From: an uncultured Clostridia bacterium
GTDB taxonomy: Bacteria; Bacillota; Clostridia; Oscillospirales; Acutalibacteraceae
NCBI GenBank assembly: GCA_945863885.1
Contig: CAMAZY010000022.1
Location: 1-43,398 of the forward strand
DNA: 43,398 bases
Reading direction: 5' to 3'
Part shown: positions 39,265-43,398 of the stretch, piece after piece
Layout: every line of letters begins with the position of its first letter
How positions within the stretch are numbered: position 1 is the stretch's first letter
Position numbers and translations under genes: made by a program
The notes under the pieces: generated by a model
Seen by the model: the letters and a program-made list of their open reading frames with translations, nothing else
The model's database searches: none
What the model was told of the DNA's origin: nothing

Positions 39265-40350
39265 TTATGCCCGTGTATAAATTTCCCGGTCGATGAATTC
39301 CTCGGTAAAGCGGTCAAGCGCCTTGAAATCCATCGCTTCTTTGTAAAAGCTTTCTAACTTGTCGTGTGTCTTTTTCGCTTGTGCCAACAGTTCGATGCTT
39401 GCCCGGGTCAGCTCATCGGCCGTTTTCAGACCGAAGGCAAGACGGTTCTTTCTGTCCCGGAGGACATCGGAAGTGAAAAATCTTCTTGCATGAATGAGAC
39501 GGTCGAACGGGACGGATATCACATGGCTGCTTTTGACCGTAAGAAGCGCAAGGCTCAGCTTCGGGATAATGATGTGCTCAAATTCATCGGGCTTCATCGG
39601 ACACGGACAGGCGATTACATCGTAACCGTTTTTCGACGCTGTTTGCGCAATCCGCTCGATAAGAATACCGGAGACGGCGGAATGTTCGTCAACAAGACCG
39701 ATCACCCTTGAGGCAAGAGTCGTGACGCTTGAGTCAAAAAACACGATTCCGTCGGGCGTGATACCGGACAAAAACCGTCTGTTGATTTTTCCGACACCGG
39801 CACCCTTGATTCTCGGCGTTTCCCGAGTACAGAACCGTTGTGCAAAGCTTTCCGCCTTGCTTTCATCGATGCAGCTTTGTACAATTTTTCTTGTGTCCTC
39901 GCTTATGGCTCCGGCAGCACTCAGATATTTTGTTGAGCGGCGGTGAAAAATCGAATTTTCAATCGTCACCGAGCGGATCGGATCAGCTTTTTCATATAGC
40001 TTTTCTCTGTCCCAAAAATTGCCGAGATTGATGATGTTTTCCGAAGCGCCGGGAAACAAAGGCTCGAGTACATGCGGAGCCGTTCCGTCCGCAAGACAAA
40101 GACCGAGCTTCGGAATGATTACCGCGTCAAGACTTTTCGGGTCACTGCTGCAATAGACTTGCTCAGTGTCGAGATCCAGTGATTCAGCCGCTTTTGCGAC
40201 CTTTTTCATAAAAGAAGATTTTCCTGTTCCGGGACCGCCTTTTATGATATACATACGGCTGTCACGGTACGGATTGTAAAGCTCCGTGAAAAGAGAACGG
40301 AATCCCATCGGTGTATTGGCGCCTAAAAAGCTTTGGATCGTTTTGCTCAT
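39265..40350 (-). CDS. P-loop ATPase-like protein (PRK06851-type), unknown role
   Basis: 361 residues from ATG 40348-40350 (GGGGG at 7 nt). An N-terminal nucleotide-binding domain with Walker A KGGPGTGKSS (37-46) is followed by a second, related half from about residue 190 (GVGKINRRFLSGITPDGIVFF) in which the P-loop is degraded, so the protein looks internally duplicated. Conserved Firmicute proteins of this kind have no established function. It is probably a single-gene unit between terminators on both sides. Confidence 0.78.
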   Translation of the reverse strand: MSKTIQSFLGANTPMGFRSLFTELYNPYRDSRMYIIKGGPGTGKSSFMKKVAKAAESLDLDTEQVYCSSDPKSLDAVIIPKLGLCLADGTAPHVLEPLFPGASENIINLGNFWDREKLYEKADPIRSVTIENSIFHRRSTKYLSAAGAISEDTRKIVQSCIDESKAESFAQRFCTRETPRIKGAGVGKINRRFLSGITPDGIVFFDSSVTTLASRVIGLVDEHSAVSGILIERIAQTASKNGYDVIACPCPMKPDEFEHIIIPKLSLALLTVKSSHVISVPFDRLIHARRFFTSDVLRDRKNRLAFGLKTADELTRASIELLAQAKKTHDKLESFYKEAMDFKALDRFTEEFIDREIYTRA

Positions 40351-40452
40351 AAAATAACCCCCGTGAAAAGAACTTTCGGTTTTGATTTTCATTTCATTCT
40401 ATTCACAAAATAAAAAAACGACACAAAAACGGTACGGAAAGCCGGGCAATAA

Positions 40453-40485
40453 AAAAGAGACCGCTCTTACGAACAGCCTCTTTTG
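40453..40485 (-). terminator. Terminator of the 40500-41651 gene
   Basis: An imperfect stem closed by AAAAGAG / CTCTTTT with U-rich continuation leftward. Confidence 0.6.
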
Positions 40486-40499
40486 TGATGATATACAGT

Positions 40500-41651
40500 T
40501 TAATTTCCGCTGCTTTTTTTGGTGGTTGTTGAACTGTCGTCGCCCATTCCGCTGAGCTTGCCGAGCCAGGACAGATTCAGGTAGCCGTAATCCTTCGGGA
40601 TTTCAAAGGTGGAATCGGGAACGTCGGACGTGATCCGGTTGATGTAAGTTGAAAACGATTGTCCGTCTTTGTCTATGGTATCGATTCTGACAAGGGTGTC
40701 ACCGCTGAAATAATACTTCGATACACTGCCGTCTTTGGATTTGTAGCTTTCACAGGTAAGCTTCTGACCGTTGATGGTAACCTCGGATACCTTTACGTCT
40801 TTGGAACTGATATCGGTTTCGCCGAGTCCGGACATCATATTCATATCTTCACTCATGTCAAGCGTATCGGCGGGCATCTTGCTGTATTTTTTGAAATTAT
40901 CCATCAGAACATAAGTCGTTTTTTTGCTTTTGATGTAAAGGATCTTGCACTTGAAATTATCCATCGAAGCGGACATAATGAAGTTGCCGTTCTTGGTTGC
41001 AAAGGTAACAGGCTCCGAGCCGAAAGCCGGATCGTCGGTGGTAAATTCCATCAGATATTGGTTTGACAGAAACATCTGTTGGTATTTTTCGAGCTTGTAT
41101 TTCCCCGTGCCGTTATTCTGACCGGAAGAGCTGTTTGTGGTATTCTGGTTCTTATCGGAACCGCCGGACTGACTGACCGTAGTGCCCTGCTGGCTGTTGG
41201 TAGCACCCTGCGGACTTGTGGTGACCTGCTGACTGTTGCCGGTGGTGCCTTGCGTCTGACCCTGTACCACGGAACCGGTTCCCGGCTCGGTAATGACCTG
41301 ACCGCTGAAGTTATTTCCGCTGACGGTGTCGTCAATGACGGGGCCGCTGTTGTTTTGCGGAAGCTGGTCAATTTCGACCTGATCGTTGATCTGAGCGACG
41401 GTTTCTCCCGGCGTGCCGTCTGCGTTTGTGATAGCAGCGTATCGGTCGCCGTTCTTGTCCGTAACGACGATCAGTGATTCGCCTTTGTCGCCCTGAACAA
41501 CGCCGTAGGCCGTTCCGTTTGCATCGGTTACGGTCGGAATAAAGACCGTCGGCTTTTCACCGCCCGAAAAAAGAAAGACACATACGGCGCTTACGACGAC
41601 GACAATAAAAATCAAAAGACCGAGACAAATTCGCTTTATGATTTTTTTCAT
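40500..41651 (-). CDS. Membrane-anchored protein with Gln/Thr/Ser stalk and LolA-like domain
   Basis: 383 residues. One N-terminal transmembrane helix (about 8-30), a small acidic domain (33-95), a low-complexity stalk (about 105-185; TQGTTGNSQQVTTSPQG), then a domain of about 180 residues with repeated beta hairpins (FATKNGNFIMSASM, KILYIKSKKTTYVLMDN, KYYFSGDTLVRIDTID) that reads like the LolA/LppX-type half-barrel. Proteins with this fold bind lipids. No lipobox is present. GGAGG lies 8 nt before the ATG. Function unknown; it resembles 16317-17273 in overall design but not in sequence. Confidence 0.8.
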   Translation of the reverse strand: MKKIIKRICLGLLIFIVVVVSAVCVFLFSGGEKPTVFIPTVTDANGTAYGVVQGDKGESLIVVTDKNGDRYAAITNADGTPGETVAQINDQVEIDQLPQNNSGPVIDDTVSGNNFSGQVITEPGTGSVVQGQTQGTTGNSQQVTTSPQGATNSQQGTTVSQSGGSDKNQNTTNSSSGQNNGTGKYKLEKYQQMFLSNQYLMEFTTDDPAFGSEPVTFATKNGNFIMSASMDNFKCKILYIKSKKTTYVLMDNFKKYSKMPADTLDMSEDMNMMSGLGETDISSKDVKVSEVTINGQKLTCESYKSKDGSVSKYYFSGDTLVRIDTIDKDGQSFSTYINRITSDVPDSTFEIPKDYGYLNLSWLGKLSGMGDDSSTTTKKSSGN

Positions 41652-41754
41652 ATTGGTTTCCTCCGTTTTTCTTGGTTTATTAAAGGATACACCTTCGTTT
41701 TTGTGATAATAATTTCAACTTGTAAATTAAGTGTAAATCGGAACTTAACTGAAC

Positions 41755-42558
41755 TTAAAGTTTTTCTAAAATCGGTTCAAACGCACGGATATCCGCTTTT
41801 TCAATCATTCCGCAGTCGGCAAGCGACGGTGTTTCGGGATTGATCGGAAGAGAAGCGAGAAGCTCAAGTCCGTTTTCGGCGGCAACCTTCTGAATGTCGC
41901 TTTTGCCGAAGATATAGTGGCGGCTTTTGCAGTTGGGACAAACGAAATAGCTCATATTTTCGATCACGCCGACGATCGGGACGTTCATCATTTTTGCCAT
42001 GTTGACCGCCTTGGCGACGATCATGGAAACAAGATCCTGTGCTGTGGTGACAACGATGATGCCGTCCACCTTAAGGCTTTGGAAAACCGTAAGCGGAACA
42101 TCGCCCGTTCCCGGAGGCATATCGACGAACATATAGTCAACATCGCCCCATTTTACGTCGGTAAAAAACTGCTGAATAACGCCGCTTATCACCGGGCCCC
42201 TCCAGACGACGGGCTGCTCGTCGTTTTCAAGAAGAAGATTGACGGACATGACCTTGATACCGGTTTCGGTTACGGCGGGGTTGAGCATATTGTTGTCGGC
42301 GGTGGCTTTCTCTTTGATACCGAACATTTTCGGGACGGACGGACCCGTTACGTCGGCGTCAAGCACGGCAACCTTCTTACCGCATTTTTGCATAGCGGAA
42401 GCGAGCATACAAGTGACGGAGGATTTTCCGACTCCGCCCTTGCCGCTGATGACGGCGTAAATCTTCTTGATGTTGCTGAATTCGTTTTGTTTTAAAGTCA
42501 GATCTCTGTCCTTGCAGTCCGAGGCGCAGGACGAGCAGTTACCCGAACATTCACTCAT
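41755..42558 (-). CDS. Mrp/NBP35-family Fe-S cluster carrier ATPase
   Basis: 267 residues, soluble. Binds and transfers iron-sulfur clusters. The deviant Walker A is ISGKGGVGKSS (38-47); DADVTGPSVPKMFG and VDMPPGTGDVPLTVFQSL are family signatures. Cysteines CSGNCSSCASDC at the N-terminus and the CPNC motif in YFVCPNCKSRH could ligate clusters. The Cys-rich N-terminus in place of a DUF59 domain is the form common in Clostridia. AAGGTG lies 8 nt before the ATG. It is not near the desulfurase operon, so any link to cluster assembly is by family only. Confidence 0.94.
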   Translation of the reverse strand: MSECSGNCSSCASDCKDRDLTLKQNEFSNIKKIYAVISGKGGVGKSSVTCMLASAMQKCGKKVAVLDADVTGPSVPKMFGIKEKATADNNMLNPAVTETGIKVMSVNLLLENDEQPVVWRGPVISGVIQQFFTDVKWGDVDYMFVDMPPGTGDVPLTVFQSLKVDGIIVVTTAQDLVSMIVAKAVNMAKMMNVPIVGVIENMSYFVCPNCKSRHYIFGKSDIQKVAAENGLELLASLPINPETPSLADCGMIEKADIRAFEPILEKL

Positions 42559-42640
42559 GATTATATCACCTTACTGCGTATTCACGCTCATTTTATTTTT
42601 CGGCAGGCAAAAGGGCATACCGATTTAAGATAATATACAT

Positions 42641-42669
42641 ACAATAATATAAAACGACCTTAAAGTCAA
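42641..42669 (-). promoter_or_regulatory. Possible promoter of the Mrp gene
   Basis: Leftward TTGACT (42664-42669), 17 bp, TATTGT (42641-42646). The -10 is weak and other A/T-rich choices exist. Confidence 0.4.
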
Positions 42670-42841
42670 ACAAAAATGCGAAAAAATATTGAAAAAATCA
42701 AAAATATTTCCCATTGGTTGACAACTTCTTTTACAGATGGTAAAATCAAACAGAAATCAGCACTTGACTTTGCCCTTGATGAATGTTAAAATCATCGGGC
42801 GGTACGGCCGTCGAGAGAAACCGCAAAGAGAACTCGGCACG

Positions 42842-42966
42842 ATTATAATCAGCAGTCTTTCCGTTGCAAAAAAGCTGTTTCTGCGGGAAAAAGCTGTCCG
42901 TCGGAACTGGGTAACCCCGCGACCGCAACTATTCACTTTTCACTATTCACTCTTCATTATTCACTA
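42842..42966 (+). repeat. R3 repeat copy 4 with tattcac-type tail
   Basis: ATTATAATCAGCAG .. GCTGTTTCTGCGGGAA .. GTCGGAA .. CCGCGACC (42842-42924), followed by tattcac-like units to 42966, the same tail as at 28250-28297. Confidence 0.6.
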
Positions 42967-42976
42967 ATTTATATTT

Positions 42977-43078
42977 GCCTCCTTAGTTAAATGGATATAA
43001 GAACCGATACTTCGTATCAGAACCTTGTTGCTCGCAAAGCTCGCAATAATAAACCCCTCCTAAGGGCTTGCTATATCC
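42977..43078 (+). pseudogene. Broken tRNA-Arg(CCT) pieces with structured insertion
   Basis: 42977-43001 reads like the first 24-25 nt of a tRNA-Arg (GCCTCCT, TA, GTTAAATGGATATAA). An arm with loop CTCCTAA (anticodon CCT; CCC / GGG stem) appears at 43054-43066 after about 50 nt of foreign sequence that includes a GATAC-TTC-GTATC hairpin. No T arm or CCA follows. GGATATAAG (42993-43001) can also pair with CTT and TATATCC (43067-43078), closing the insertion into a branched structure. Confidence 0.5.
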
Positions 43079-43245
43079 GCCCCACGACCGCGGGAACACG
43101 CGAAAACGCGAGAAAAACGCCGATTTCGCGACCTTGTATCAAGACCTCCGGCAATTTGGCACCCTGTTTGGTACCCTTTGGTGCCTTTTCGGGAAAACGT
43201 AAGGGATAAGCCTTCGAAGCCTAATTTACCTAAATTTCATAATAT
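43079..43245. other. Palindrome-rich stretch, no gene seen
   Basis: Several CGCG-bounded small palindromes, and a GGCACC..GGTGCC hairpin around 43158-43181 containing an inner GGTACC. No ribosome site or family-like frame is visible. Confidence 0.5.
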
Positions 43246-43285
43246 GCGCCCGTAGCTCAGCAGGATAGAGCGTTCGCCTCCTAAG
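43246..43285 (+). pseudogene. 5' half of a tRNA-Arg(CCT), truncated at the anticodon loop
   Basis: GCGCCCG acceptor strand, TA, D arm GCTC..GAGC, stem TTCGC, loop CTCCTAA and one paired G (43285). Then the sequence departs: the expected GCGAA, T arm and acceptor 3' strand are missing. The break falls at the anticodon loop, a known crossover place for tyrosine integrases. Confidence 0.8.
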
Positions 43286-43299
43286 AATATGTTATAACG

Positions 43300-43350
43300 A
43301 CCGCCTTTCGGGCAAAGGCGGTTGACATTGAGTAAGTTTAAGACTAAAAT
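43300..43350 (+). promoter_or_regulatory. Hairpin and consensus-like promoter before the terminal tRNA
   Basis: ACCGCCTTT / AAAGGCGGT hairpin (about 43301-43322), then TTGACA (43322-43327), 17 bp, TAAAAT (43345-43350). Confidence 0.75.
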
Positions 43351-43368
43351 TGAATAGATTTCAAAGAT

Positions 43369-43398
43369 GTTTCCGTAGCTCAGCTGGATAGAGCGACC
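43369..43398 (+). tRNA. tRNA-Arg-like gene, cut by the window end
   Basis: GTTTCCG, TA, GCTC AGCTGGATA GAGC, GACC: the first 30 nt of a typical Firmicute tRNA-Arg. The anticodon lies outside the window, so the identity is provisional. Confidence 0.7.

Noticed and set aside
42737-42967. Rightward frame of 76 codons after the Mrp promoter region
   Set aside because: It runs through the R3 repeat and its simple-sequence tail, with no ribosome site or recognisable product.
43246-43370. Group I intron in tRNA-Arg(CCT), as known in some Proteobacteria
   Set aside because: Only about 80 nt separate the break from the next tRNA, no 3' half follows and no intron core is seen.

Overview
The window looks like chromosomal DNA from a spore-forming member of the Clostridia, most likely an Oscillospiraceae/Ruminococcaceae-type gut Firmicute. 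The evidence is a YpeB-type germination protein, a SpoIID-domain protein, the Bacillus-like order SRP RNA - dnaX - yaaK(ybaB) - recR, a rhodanese-less ThiI beside a NifS-like desulfurase, consensus sigma-A promoters with strong AGGAGG ribosome sites, and many GC-rich intergenic palindromes. No phage, plasmid or CRISPR genes were seen. The family label is inference; the rest is read from the sequence.

Layout. 1-446 is repeat DNA. 447-9489 is read leftward: fba with its own promoter, then a five-gene operon from a promoter at 9461-9489 (cysteine desulfurase, thiI, cinA, class B sortase, and a membrane protein whose ectodomain is a rearranged SpoIID domain and whose cytoplasmic part resembles a decayed CinA). 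9693-15689 is read rightward: ypeB, a VOC protein, a PI-PLC-like protein, an MBL hydrolase, a PfkB kinase and an LCP-like protein, followed by tRNA-Met and tRNA-Glu. 16317-19756 is read leftward: a membrane-anchored protein, then an ECF sigma / anti-sigma operon with a 56-residue protein and a secreted protein. 19760-21266 is 1.5 kb without a convincing gene but full of structured repeats, including a 97-nt sequence that folds exactly into a four-way junction. 21267-24587 holds two tandem cytoplasmic GH20 hexosaminidases.

24673-30648 is an RNA and information-processing block: SRP RNA, dnaX, ybaB, recR, smpB, a GrpB-family gene and tmRNA. SmpB and tmRNA act together in trans-translation. Exactly at the tmRNA CCA end sits a cassette made of a four-helix-bundle (23S IVP-type) gene between two identical 129-bp hairpin-rich repeats. 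30724-42558 is accessory metabolism: SDR and acetyltransferase genes, a large exported protein of unknown role, a glycosylase/esterase/acetyltransferase operon, a GPH sugar symporter with cre-like operators plus a HExxH membrane protein, an unannotated 54-residue Gln/Asn-rich protein beside a second copy of a 164-bp MITE-like element, a P-loop protein, an anchored LolA-like protein, and an Mrp ATPase. 42600-43398 ends in a repeat, pieces of tRNA-Arg(CCT), and the start of a tRNA-Arg gene cut by the window end.

The strongest candidates for something new are: (1) the CinA-like/TM/circularly permuted SpoIID protein next to a sortase and the true cinA; (2) the repeat-flanked four-helix-bundle cassette docked on tmRNA; (3) the perfect four-way-junction element at 19837-19933; (4) covarying hairpin arrays in front of dnaX and smpB; (5) the shattered tRNA-Arg(CCT) locus at the right end.
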